Positions 1 through 41,004 of a stretch of 64,000 nt of DNA are shown here, one piece after another. A program made the translations under genes and the position numbers. Numbering within the stretch: the first letter of the stretch is position 1; each line of letters starts with the position of its first letter. Below the pieces are notes generated by a model. The model worked only from the letters and a program-made list of their open reading frames with translations, ran no database searches and was not told the DNA's origin. Origin of the DNA: Artemia franciscana (Eukaryota; Arthropoda; Branchiopoda; Anostraca; Artemiidae); the NCBI RefSeq assembly GCF_032884065.1, contig NC_088867.1, forward strand, positions 42,437,741 through 42,501,740, given 5' to 3'.

Positions 1-163
1 ACAAATTTATATGACAAAAATAAAATTATCAAATTTATGTGACCCAAATACAACACATCGGCGAGGTCAGAAAACTGAATTAACATACAAGTGAAGAGTT
101 GAGGAAAATTAGTTAGAATACAATATGTAAAATAGATATATATTTATAAAATATATAAATATA

Positions 164-382
<219 letters not shown>

Positions 383-1009
383 CTATAAAATATAAACCCA
401 TTTATTAATTTTGTTCTATATTAATTATATTACCTTCCAATTTAATAAATCAACAACAGAAATAACACTGTTCCTAATATTGGTCTATGAAAAATTAATC
501 GACAACAGTAATATGACCCCAAGTTAAGCCCCAAGCTCGATTCTTTCAAATGACCCGAGTTTAATGTGTGATAAGTGTAAGCAGAATTTGTTCATCAGAA
601 TCTAAAACGCTAGTAAAAGAACAGGGATTATAATTTATGCATGAAAATAATTTGCTGTTAACACTGATCTATAAAATCAAACATTCATTAATTCTGAGTT
701 CATCTATCAAAGGTTAATAGGCACAAAACGCCATTGAGAAAATTTGTGACACGCTTAATTAACTTAAAACTATTTATATAGTGTTTAAATATATACTGTT
801 CATAACAAATCAGCTGTTATTATAGATCGTATATCCAATAAAATTAACTGTTGAATAATATTGTATAGTTGCTCGTCAACTATTAGAAGTTACATCAGCT
901 ATTTTTTTTTTTGTAATTTTGCGTTGGGCGGCGGGGCAGTATTTAAAGTGTCAAAGACTAAATCTTAGGCTCAAAAATTCAAACCTCCCATAAACGGTCC
1001 TTTACATTA

Positions 1010-1310
1010 TTAAACAAAAAAAACAAGTTTTTTTAAATGAAAGTAAGGAGCGAGATTAAAACTTAAAACGAACAGAAATTACTCCGTATATGAAAGGGGC
1101 CTTTCTTCCTCAACGCCCCGCTCTTTACGCTAAAGTTATGACTCTTTCTCTTAACTCTACATTTTAAAACAGTAAAAAAACTTTAGCGTAAAGAGCGGGA
1201 CGTTGAGGAGGAAAAGCCCCTTTCATATACGGAGTAATTTCTGTTCATTTTAAGTTTTAATGTCGCTCCTTACTTTCATTTAAAAAAGCTTGTTTTTTTG
1301 TTTAATTTCT
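1010..1310. mobile_element. Foldback (palindromic) repeat element
   Basis: The left arm (about 1018-1135) and right arm (about 1176-1300) are near-perfect reverse complements of ~115 bp around a ~40-bp loop. The arms carry GTAAGGAGCG, ACTCCGTATATGAAAGGGGC and AGAGCGGG. Such a structure fits a foldback or MITE-like element. The left arm recurs at 63897-64000 and partly at 11583-11690, so it is a dispersed family. Confidence 0.8.
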
Positions 1311-1539
1311 GGACGTTTTTGAATTAATGCATGTTTTGATCTTGGCTCTCCGCACATAAATAATTAAAACGAAATTTGCATATTAATTTTTTGGGCTAAA
1401 TGGCTTTTTCATAGTTTTAATCGGAAGATTTTAAGAAAAAAGGAGCAAGGGAGGAGGCCTAGTTGCCCTCCAATAATTTTTTACGAACGTTTTCAAAAGT
1501 AAAAAATATACGTAACTTACGAATTAACTTACGTAGCGA

Positions 1540-1810
1540 ACTTCTATATTTGTATGTTTTTATTGCGCATATGAGGGGGCTCCACCTCTCGTCGATACCT
1601 CGCTCTTTACATTAAAGCTTAAATTTTGTCCCAATTCCTTAAGAATGGCCCCTGAATCACAAAGGCCGTAGAATAAATAGTTGAAATTACTAAAAATACT
1701 TTAGCGTAAAGAGCGAGGTTTTACGAAGAGGTAAACTCCTCATATGCGTAATAATCTCTGTTCGTTTTAAGTTTTAATGCTGCTTCTCACTTTTAGTAGA
1801 AAAAACTTTT
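1540..1810. mobile_element. Second, decayed foldback of the same family
   Basis: CATATGAGGGGGCTCC...CGCTCTTTACATTAAAG (about 1568-1618) pairs imperfectly with CTTTAGCGTAAAGAGCG...ACTCCTCATATG (about 1695-1745). The outer right arm again reads GTTCGTTTTAAGTTTTAATG. It lies just left of an R1 copy. Confidence 0.6.
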
Positions 1811-1814
1811 CGTA

Positions 1815-2745
1815 TTTATTTTTTCATTATTTTTTTTTAATAATGCTCGAAAATCCTGCGCCCCCTCCATTGAAGGTCTCTTCCCCCATGAGAAGTTCCT
1901 CCATGGAAAGATCCTCCCCGGTAACCCTCCTCCCTCAACTCTTCCCCCCAAACCCCAAAAAAATCCCCCTGAAAACGCCTGTACACTTCCCAGTAACCAT
2001 TACTATATGTAAACACAGGTCAAAGTTTGTAACTTGCAGCCCCTCCCACGGGGACTGCGGGAGAGTAAGTCGTCCCCAAAGACATAGTTATTAGGTTTTT
2101 CAACTATGGTGAATAAAATGGCTATCTCAGAATTTTGATCCGGTGATTTTGGGAAAAAATGAGCGTGGGAGGGGGCCTAGTTTGCCCTCCAATTTTTTGG
2201 TCACTTAAAAAAGGCACTAGAACTTTTAATTTCCATTAGAATGAGCCCTTTCGTGACATTCTAGGACCACTGAGTCGATACGATCACCCCTGGGGAAAAA
2301 AAAAAAAAAAAAACAAATAAACACGCATCCGTGATTTGTCTTCTGGCAAAAAAAGTGAAATTCCACATTTTGGCAGATAGGGGCTTGAAACTTCTCCGAT
2401 ACGCTGAATCTGATGGTGGGATTTTCGTTAAGATTGTATGACTTTTAGGGGGTGTTTCCCCCTATTTTCTAAAATGAGGCAAATTTTCTCAGGATCGAAA
2501 GTTCTGATGGGTAAGACTAATCTTGATGAAACTTATATATTTAAAATCAGTATTAAAATGCCATTCTTTTGATGTAACTATTGGTATCAAAATTCTATTT
2601 TTTAGAGTTTCGGTTACTATTGAGCCGGGTCGCTCCTTACTACAGTTCGTTACCACGAACTGTTTGAATACGCTGAGTTTTTTACCCCAGGCTGTCTTCA
2701 AACGGAGGGATATATTTGGACCGAGTGTGTAAAAGGACAGGTTTT
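1815..2745 (+). repeat. Dispersed repeat R1, copy a
   Basis: About 0.9 kb shared with 28390-29275 (same strand) and 18100-18640 (opposite strand). Landmarks are a C-rich opening (CTGCGCCCCC), AAAATGGCTATCTC, GGGGCCTAGTTTGCCC, ATACGATCACCCCTGGGG, and an end reading CGCTCCTTACTACAGTTCG. No intact coding frame is conserved between copies, so it is probably non-autonomous. Confidence 0.7.
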
Positions 2746-2954
2746 TAACGTTTAAGAAAAATGTTAAAAAAAAGTAAGATTTTTTTTCAATGAAAATGTG
2801 TCGAGAATAAAAGAATTTTTTTCCGCGTTTGTTTCATACAATTTTTTTTCCTGTTCAATTTTTTTTAGGGATGATCTGCAACAAAAACACTTATAATTAT
2901 CAAATGGATACAATAGGAGGGGGACGGCAGTGGAAGTTCTCCTCAAATTTAAGA

Positions 2955-3720
2955 TAAATTCTGTTCACAAGAAAAACTATATGCTTTCTTTGTTGACACT
3001 ACGAGATACCAATACCTGCAAATACCTGCTTATTGTTGCATGGCAGCGCAACATCAACAGACCACCAAAACACCTTAACAAAATCAGAGTAAACGTGGTA
3101 CTCTGAAAGTATGGCCGTCACACTTCAGAGGGATCTCATTTTATTTAAAATCAGATGAGGTTTAGTATTGATCAGAAGGCAAACAATCCCCCTCCAGCCA
3201 AATTTTTGCCTCCAAAAAACCATTGCAACCCCCCATGGATTGATCAAAGGCACGAACAAAAGCATGTGATCTTGATGAAAACTATGAAACGTATTATGAA
3301 CCGTGTTTGTTATTTTTGTAACGAAGTCCCAATGATTATTTTATCTAATCAGTTGTAATAGATTATTGGGAGAAATTTCTTTCAAAAAATAACTTCTAAG
3401 CCCCCTTCCCCAGGTTTAAAATAATATCTGTTTGAAAGAAAACCTGCATGCCTTCTTTGTTGACGTAACCTGCAAATACCTGCTTACTGTTGCATGACAT
3501 CATAGCATCAACATAAACAGGAAAACTTCTTAACAATATCAAATTTAACGTCGTAGCGTTGGCTTATAACGTATGGTTGCTACATTTCTAATGGGTCTCA
3601 TTTTACTTAATATCGGACAAGGTTTAATGTTGATCAGAAGGCTGGTCCATCTCCAGCCAAACCTTTTGCCTCCAAAAAAGTATCATAAACCCCCCCCCCA
3701 TGGATTTGATTCGAAGCTTC
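2955..3720 (+). repeat. Diverged direct duplication of ~300 bp
   Basis: 2955-3245 and 3425-3720 align: TTTCTTTGTTGAC, CCTGCAAATACCTGCTTA, TGTTGCATG, TTGATCAGAAGGC, CCAGCCAAA and TTTTGCCTCCAAAAAA occur in the same order in both. Offset is about 470 bp. Confidence 0.7.
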
Positions 3721-3729
3721 TTAAACTTA

Positions 3730-5827
3730 ATTCACTCAAATTTTTCATTTGACTCAAATTGGTTGGAAGGTCCAAAAAATATATCCCCAGAGAGGACAAC
3801 ACAATTCTAGGTGCTAAGACCCATGTTTTGGAAATGGTCCGTACTGTACAGATAAGTTATAGTAGATAAGTTAGGTATATTGTACCTTGTTCAAACACCA
3901 ATCAGGAAAAGAATTTGGATCTATGTGACTGGAGGCATAAACTGCATGATCCATCCAAACCTCATCGTTCACTGCTAACTTTGCGGCAGGAATATTGGTA
4001 TTTTTGGCTTTTTCAAAACAGGGATCAAGTAAGGTATTCAAGTGTGTGTATCTTCAGGGAACCTTTTAGTAGCGTTCCAGGTCAGAGATTCAAGAAATTC
4101 CATTATCTTTGAAACATAATGTGTGCTTTTTTTTGGATAGGCCTTTCCAGTAAGTACTACCGTCAATTTCTCAGTACAAGTTAATTTATTGCAGAGGATT
4201 AAGTAAGATTTCAAATTATACTGTTTCCAAGAACTTGGTATTTTTTGCTAAAAAAACTATTTGGAAAGAAATATCATTTTAAAAGGAGATACAACGTCAA
4301 TAAATGCTATTATTGGACCAAAAAAAAAAATGCTTGATCACTTTAAAATTGATAAGATTAAGGAATTAAGGAAACTATTAAAAGAATCCGGACCAAAAAA
4401 AAAAATAATGAAACAAGAAATTTAAAATAAAACAGGCTGACCAAGGTAAAACAAGATAGAAGCTTATTAAGGCAGAGATTTCTAAACTTCTCCTAAAGTT
4501 TATGGGGAATCAATTTACGGTTAATATCAGCGTAAAATTGACCAAATTTTTCATGAAAGATCTTCCAATACCTAAATATTGATGTTCCGTCTTCAGAAAT
4601 TTTGTTTTTGACAATTGAAGTACCGAAAAATGGAAAAGAAAACTAGAAAACCTTTGTTATAAACGCTTCCACCCACCCCATTTTTTAGAAGGGATGAGGG
4701 ACAAAACTCAAAAGAAAATACTAGAATGACAGAATGTGGAGACAACAAGAAATTATAGCGGAAAACCCAAACATTTCTTGAGATGTAGGGGGGGGATTTA
4801 TGGGCTTGAGTTATTTCCCCTCCATGCAAAAGTGTCTGATATGAAGCTCAAGTTCTCGTGGTTTCCTAAAACTTCCTAAAGATGATGTATGTCACAATCA
4901 TTAAAATATTGTAGTGAATATTCATTCAGAGCCGCTCCTAGGGTTGGTGGTGCCTGGGGAAACACTAATTGCAGCAACCCCTCCCTATTCAAATGTGAGA
5001 AAAAAGTAAATCAAGTCAAATCAAGGTAAAAAGTTTGATCAAAGTGCCCTCTCCAGCTGTGGTGTTCCCCTCTGCCCCAGCCACGCTGTCCGAGGTGGAT
5101 GCCCAAGTTTTCCCCTCCGATGAACGGCTATGCATACACTTTTTAAACAAAGATGTCGGAGCTGAAGTGCTTTTGTCCGGTTATCGTTCTTAACAAGGTT
5201 AGAAGGGTTTCTAAAGTTATCTGTATATTCTATTAGTTTCAAATATATTTCTTTTCAATTTTGGTTTCACATTACTGACATTATTCGAATATATATCTCC
5301 CATCCCCCTCTCTCTCCAGTCACATTCAATTAACCAGTAAACATAGTAGCTTTCTAACGTAGTTGCAAAGATGAATCATTGAAATGTTTCAAGCGTTGAA
5401 TATTGTCTTTTTCAAATCCTATTTATTTATTTCATGAAGATACCTTTAAAATTTGGTCCTAAATTCTATCCAAATGTTTAATAGTTTGGCTCAACCTTAG
5501 GAAAATCTATCCTTGGGTAGAAAAAGTTTATCAGTCAGTGTTGTAAAGTCTTTCATTTCACACTGCTGATCTAAACATATTTGCCATTTGACCCATGTTT
5601 AACCTTTAATAGGGTTTTGAATTAAAATCAAGCTGCCATCAATCTACGGCTAATTTGAGAAAAAGCCAAGACAGATAGTCTGAGTGAGAGGCACAACTGT
5701 CATAAGACTTTTTCAGGAATGTATAAAAATGATGTTATTTTCACTTGTTGATAGATAGTCTATCATCTATCCATCCATCTTGGGTCAGACCTAAGGTAGA
5801 TAGTTTTATACCAATATCTAATTCTAG
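3730..5827. other. Unassigned stretch left of the first OST-alpha exon
   Basis: The missing 5' exon of OST-alpha could lie here, but no segment ending in phase 1 with a convincing N-terminal sequence was found. Short open frames at 3915 and 4593 resemble nothing I recognise. Confidence 0.4.
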
Positions 5828-35116
<29,289 letters not shown>

Positions 35117-35400
35117 GGGTTTTAAAATAGTGACCATATTAAGTGGTATTTATCGTTGCTAAATTTATAGCCAAAATAGCTAAGTAACTGCAAGCAAGGT
35201 TGAACTTTTTGTCTTTACAAGTTTTTAGTTTTAAGAAGAGCAAAATTTTCCCCATTCTCGACTTTTGATTCTGCTCAATTTAATAGCTAAAAAGTCAATT
35301 AATTTTTTTTCTTCATATTTAAATCCTCTGTATAGAAGCTGGACTTTCCCTTTAAATCTGGATCATCATTAAGATTTTAACTCTCTGATTGAATTAGAGA

Positions 35401-35850
35401 GCTTTCAACATTACACAGTGCACCTAACTCCAGATAGTAAGAAACATGGATGGTGAATTATGGTTATTGACCACCGACTTTATAAACGATACGTTATCAA
35501 TAAAATACTGTCGAGCTTCAACGTGATTACTGCTTAGGGCCTTTTCTCACCAATTAATGAATAATGACTTTAACATTACATAGTGCATCCAACTCCAGGC
35601 CGTGAAAAATGCACGTTAGTGTATCATGATTGTTGACCTCCGACTTTCTAAGTAATATGTTATCTATAAAACACGACCGATTTCCAAGATAAATCCTGAT
35701 TATGGCCTGGCCTGACTAGTTGATGAATAACAACTTTAACACTACATATTGTGCCTAAATCCAAGACCTGAAAAAATGTAAATAACGAGTTATGGTTTCC
35801 GACTGACGACCTTCTAAATGTCAAGTCATCAATAAACTCTACTGATCTCA
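35401..35850 (+). repeat. Three-unit diverged tandem repeat (~166 bp) in the OST-alpha 3' flank
   Basis: Related blocks begin near 35402, 35569 and 35731. Each opens with a version of TTTAACATTACA, carries CCAACTCCAG, then GACTTT, and ends with ATCAATAAA or a variant. The ATCAATAAA-type motif recurs at about 35497, 35664 and 35829, spacing 166-167 bp. The middle copy has CTATAAA instead of AATAAA. Confidence 0.75.
35499..35504 (+). promoter_or_regulatory. Putative poly(A) signal of the OST-alpha gene
   Basis: An AATAAA hexamer lies 383 nt past the stop, inside the first unit of a three-unit tandem repeat. A second AATAAA at 35831-35836 sits at the equivalent place in the third unit. Use of either is inference; no transcript data are available. 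Confidence 0.4.
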
Positions 35851-35859
35851 ACTCATTTA

Positions 35860-37870
35860 TCACCTAATATTTTGTGTTGCGAGAGCAACATTTTGGTTTT
35901 GTCGTGTTTTTTTTTCCCCAAGCACCTCGATTTGAGCTTATTCCTAGAAAGTGGTAAGGGTCTAACCTCTGCAGTTTTTACAGAAAGGTTGGACCTTAGG
36001 CTGGATTGATCAATATGACTTTGCATTTTGGAAAGCTCCGTAGAACTCTTGCCTGGGGCCAAAAATCTATTGTTTATACCCATTTCTGTTCGTGATTTCA
36101 GCTGAGTTTATCATTCGGTTTCCCCATTTGGGATTGCGGTAGTGAAATAGTATCAGATGTGCCTCTCAAACTTTAAAAGTTCTCTCATTGCTAAAGAAAT
36201 TATAGTTTATCCTTTTCTCCGTTCTAAATAATGACGTTAGAAACTTGGCCTACGGCAAAAAGTCAACTTTTGGACTAAGACAGATAGATTTTTTTTTGAC
36301 GGCAGTCGATAGCTCTTGATGAGCTGATCAAAGTATATCTCATCGTTTTTGGTAGAAAAATTCCTTCATGAGATATATCAGTTTGAAAGTTTAAAGGGGT
36401 TGACAACTTCAGTAGTAAGGTACATACTGAAACCAGAAATAGGCCGATACTAATTGTGAGACGTATAGGGAAGTTTTAAGCAAAAGTTGGCTGCTAGCTC
36501 ATAATCATCTTCGGCAATGAGGGTTTCGTAACTTTGCTAGTTGGCGTACCTATTATTTGTTTCCAATGTATTTGATGGTAAGACCAATTTGGTGCCAGTG
36601 GTAAGACATGCAGGGGACTTGTAATTATCGGCTGTTAGGCTACAATCATCTTCAACGATGAGGGGCTTGCAACTTTTGTTAGTTGCAATGAAAGGTTTCC
36701 AACTTTTTCGAGATGGTGTACCTAGTATTTATTTCAAGACCCTTACAGATTAACAACTTCAGCGTTAAATTGAAGTGAGGAAACAAATCAAAGTGTTGCT
36801 GTCGCATCACTTTAATCGGCGAAGCCGAACAAAGGTTACCGCAACACCTCACGTTGCCCATGCAACGTAGATTTAGTTTATCTTAACCCCAAAATAGCAG
36901 GAAACTGTAAATTCAGCCCCTAAAATGGTAAAAAGTATAAAACATTGTAACATTGGAATCTGTTCAGCAAACTGAAAAATGCAATTTTTATTGTTATCTG
37001 TTGTTTTGCAATGAAGACAATTACGAATAAATAGTTATCATTGATTGTGATTGATCACTGGAACATACCTAAAGTATAAATGTCCATTTTTGTATGAAAT
37101 ACACCTATGAGCTTGGAGAAAGCACAAGTATGACTGGGAAGTTCACCCTTTGAATGGTCCTGGTTCATAATATGTGTAAAATGAGTATACGAAGAGGATT
37201 TTGGGGCGACTTCCAGTCTCCAGGAACCTTGAGTTTGCTTAGTCTATGAAAATTGTTAATCATAAAATAATTCTGATTTTGCGTCCCCAACTTTTCTCAA
37301 CTCCACTTTTCTCAACTCCACTTTCAAGGTGGCTAAGTCCAACAAGGTACAATTTAACCACCTTCCTGCTAAATGTATATACAAGGCCTGAGTGAAAATG
37401 AGGTGAGTTGGTGAGCTTGAGGTGAGTTGGTGAGGCATCAATTCAAGGAAGATTCTTAGAGGATTGAAGGGAGGAGGGCTCGAAAACAAGAAAATGTAAG
37501 CCAGGCTTAGAGAACGCCACTGCTGTATATCTGTTTAACAGTGGCATAATTTCGTCAAAATCTTGGGGGAAGGGGGAAAGTTGTAGCCAATTTTCCCTAG
37601 TCAAGTGAAAATGATAAATGAGCGATATAATACCATAAAGGCAAAGGTATACTAAATAAAACTGACCTGTTCTGTCAATGTTGAATTATGTAGTTCAAAA
37701 CTTTCTTAGTTTTGACAAAAATTTTGAAAACGCCAAATCTCAGCTGAGGGGGGCAAACTGGGGTCTGAAAAGAAGTTGCCCCCCTCCTGCCCCATAGTAA
37801 ATTACACTCCTACTATTTAAGTAGTCCTCAATGTAATTTGAAACTACATTGACTTAAAATTCAACCGGAT
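35860..37870. other. 3' intergenic region, unassigned
   Basis: No coding similarity. Around 36490-36720 there is weak internal repetition (CATCTTCGGCAATGAGGG / CATCTTCAACGATGAGGGG), about 160 bp apart. Confidence 0.4.
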
Positions 37871-37879
37871 TCTCCCTCT

Positions 37880-38930
37880 GATTCAGCTTTTTCCTGTTTT
37901 TATTTCTGTCATCCTTCAGCTTCAACTGTAAATTCAATTCCTCATTCCTGTTTATCCTTTACAGACGCTAAAACAACTCGTTCCTTATTCCATTGTAATT
38001 TCTGAAATATCTAATTTACGCAATAGTATAATTATCGTGTTATTATTTAGTATAAGTCACATTTTCTTTTGCAATTCAGTGTGATTGTTGCAGTTTCTTG
38101 TTCCATGACTTATTCTTTAGCTATTAATTCATTTGTCACCTTTTGTGCTTATGCATGCATTGCAGTTACTAAAGATGATACGACCACCCCTGGGGAAAAA
38201 AAACTGATTTAATTTTTGTTCTTCTAATGTATATAAATGTCATGTCACTCCTGTGATTTCTTTTCTGGTATGGATTCAATTTCTCCTTCCCGCTTATCCT
38301 TGAGACTCACGGATGCTAAACTAACATGTTCCTTCATTCCGTTGTCATTTTGCTCTGTAGTCTAACCGCAGATTTCGTTGTGCAACATTTTTGTTTGCAA
38401 TTCAATACGCCTTTTACTGTTTCTTGTTCCGTGCCTTTTTCTTTAGGTGTTCACGGTATTTTGTCAGCTTGTGTAACTTGGCATGCATTATAGATACTAA
38501 AAACAATACGACCACCCAGGGAAAAAAATGATGAATTTTTGCTCTTTGAATGTATATAAATGTGACGTCGCTCATGTGATTTCCTTTCTGGCATGAATTT
38601 AATTTCTTCTTCCTGTTTATCCTTCACAGACTCACGCATGCTAAACACATAATCCTTCGTTCCATTGTAATTTTGCTTTGTAATTAACCGCATATTTCGT
38701 TGTGCAACATTATCGTTTGCAATTCAATATGATCTTTGCTGTTTCTTGTTCCATACCTTAATCTTTAGCTGTTCACGGTAATTTGTAATCTTGTGTAATT
38801 TGACAAGCGTTAGAGATACTAAAAACGATACGACCACCCGGGAAAAAAAGATGAATTTCTCCTCTTGAAATATATATAAATGCGACGTCACTCACATTAA
38901 TTTTTCCCAGAAAAATTAACGCTCTGAACG
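37880..38930 (+). repeat. ~325-bp tandem repeat, about three units
   Basis: ATACGACCACCC recurs near 38178, 38506 and 38828 (spacing 328 and 322). Each unit also has TGTATATAAATG, TGTGATTTC, TCCTTC-rich blocks, TTTCTTGTTCC and TTGTGTAA. An initial partial unit begins near 37880. Confidence 0.75.
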
Positions 38931-38934
38931 AATA

Positions 38935-40800
38935 CTATATTGATTGTTTTTCAGGCCAGAAATCCCAGGGTACCAATAAAAAAAAAAAGATTCGGTTTAA
39001 TAAAAAAATTATACATACATGTATACATACACAGTTGCTCATTTAAAGAGAGTAGATATTATATAAGTATATATAAGAAGGATCCTCAGCTGTAGATCCT
39101 TCTTATTTCATGAAAAAGGATCCACTTATGCTGTTGAGAGGAGGGGCAGCAGCTGAAATTATCTGTAATCACTGAAAAACCTATCTACGCCTCTGAATAC
39201 ACTTTCATCTTTATGATCACTTACGATCACTAACTTTTTACTTTTAATTGATCACTTACATCTTTACATATTCAGGGATAATATCCCTAATAATTTCTCT
39301 TTCAAATGCTTGAATTTTGTACGTATAGCAGAACAGCCCTTTACGAATATATTAATGAATGTTTATACATTGTTTCTTGTCTTTTTTGCCATAATACCTC
39401 CTAAATTACTGAATTGCTTCGCAAAAGGGAAACAGCTGAATTACCGAATTAGAGAAATTACCGGCTGTCTGATTCACTGAAAGAATAAAGAATTGCTTAC
39501 TCTAATACCTTTCAACTCTTACACATGTCAAGAAAAACACAAGTTTATAAAATGCTTCGTTTATTGAATACCAAATAATTTTTTTTGTATAATTCTGACA
39601 ACAATTTTAACATTTTTTTTACTTATTTTGAGAACATGTCCATAGGGTAAGCAATCATAGTCAAATCATTAAGCATAAGCTAACATGAGCACAAAATAGA
39701 AAAATCACTCAATTGAAAATAAATACAAGATTTTTTTCCTATTTTAGCAATACTCACTATGGTCATAAATTTTGATTTGAAATTAACAAAGATCATTTAA
39801 ATGACACAACCTTCCCAAGCCTAACAGGCATACCGTTTTTTTTTTTTGTATTGTTACTAAAAAAAACATTGAGGAACCAATTTGCTGCGAAGGCTTTTGT
39901 AGACTATGCAAGGATACCAGAACTTATTTGAAGTGCAAAAAAAAAACAAATATGGCACATCTTATTCTGACTTTAGATTATCCCACCATGGTGCAAACAC
40001 AGTGAAATATGGTGAAAATGTGGTACGTTTTCTTTGAATACTTGCTGGAATAGGGTTTTACCAGTGCGTCTAAACTTGCAATAAGCGGATATAATAGTTG
40101 GCTCAACTAATATTTTCATTTCCTAAGGTTGGGATTTCTTGAGGTACACCTTCAGGCGAAGGAAAGCAAGTATATGTGATGCTAATAATTTACGCTATGA
40201 CCATGAAAACAAGAAGAAGTTAACAATAATAATACAAAAAAGCAAATATTTTTTTGTGCATTTTTTTAATTCATTAGCTTTTTCTCAATTTTGCGTATTT
40301 GTATATTTTTTTGGTAACGTCGTGATAGCATCAAAGGTGCCACTACAGACGAATTTTCAAGCCCTCGGTGCCCTGTAGCCCGAAACACTAAATATACAAT
40401 AGCGCCCGGTTTCCTATTTTCTAATTTTTTTTTATTTGTTTTTGTAATACTACTATCAGTTTAAAAAAAGAAGCAATAATATACTGAAACGAAATTGATT
40501 TCTTTTTGATAATCTTAAAGTAAAATACCAATTTTTTAATTTGTTTTTTTTCCTAATGCGACTTTGTTTGAGAAAAAATAAAGAAACCATTATGTACAAA
40601 GTGACTTTGATTTCTTTTAGAAAATCTTAAAATGATATATAGAAAGGCTGAAACATACATGTTTAATACTTTTCTTAGCGCAAAAACCATCAAGCTTACT
40701 TACGAACAAAGATTTACTAAGTTAATTTTAGAATCGGACCAAATTCCTTAAACCAACCGATTTACTATACGAATTTTACATCTACTGGTTCATAGCCAAA
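38935..40800. other. Intergenic region, unassigned
   Basis: AT-rich. A short palindrome AAGGATCCTCAGC...GTAGATCCTT lies at about 39079-39103. No gene is supported. Confidence 0.4.
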
Positions 40801-40810
40801 CTTTATAAAA

Positions 40811-41000
40811 GATCTACACAAATATGCAAAGCAACTCTTCGAGTAGATCTACATCTGCAGGATGTAGATCTACATCTACATCTGGAGATCTACACAAATA
40901 TGCAAAGCAACTCTTCGAGTAGATCTACATCTGCAGGATGTAGATCTATATCTACATCTGGAGATCTACACAAATATGCAAAGCAACTCTTCAAGTAGAT
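40811..41000 (+). repeat. 76-bp tandem repeat, 2.5 units
   Basis: GATCTACACAAATATGC starts at 40811, 40887 and 40963, an exact 76-bp period, almost without substitutions. Each unit contains overlapping short palindromes (CTACATCTGCAGGATGTAG; AGATGTAGATCTACATCT). Confidence 0.9.
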
Positions 41001-41004
41001 AATT

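Noticed and set aside
1777-2094. 105-codon open frame on the plus strand
   Set aside because: It lies in dispersed repeat R1 and is not kept open in the other R1 copies.
3950-4028. Possible N-terminal exon of OST-alpha ending in phase 1 before GTAAGG
   Set aside because: The phase fits, but the peptide (SIQTSSFTANFAAG...) does not match the family N-terminus, no acceptable start codon is in frame, and a stop precedes it closely.
40811-41000. CRISPR-like array (regular repeats)
   Set aside because: The repeats are contiguous 76-bp units without unique spacers, and the genome is eukaryotic.
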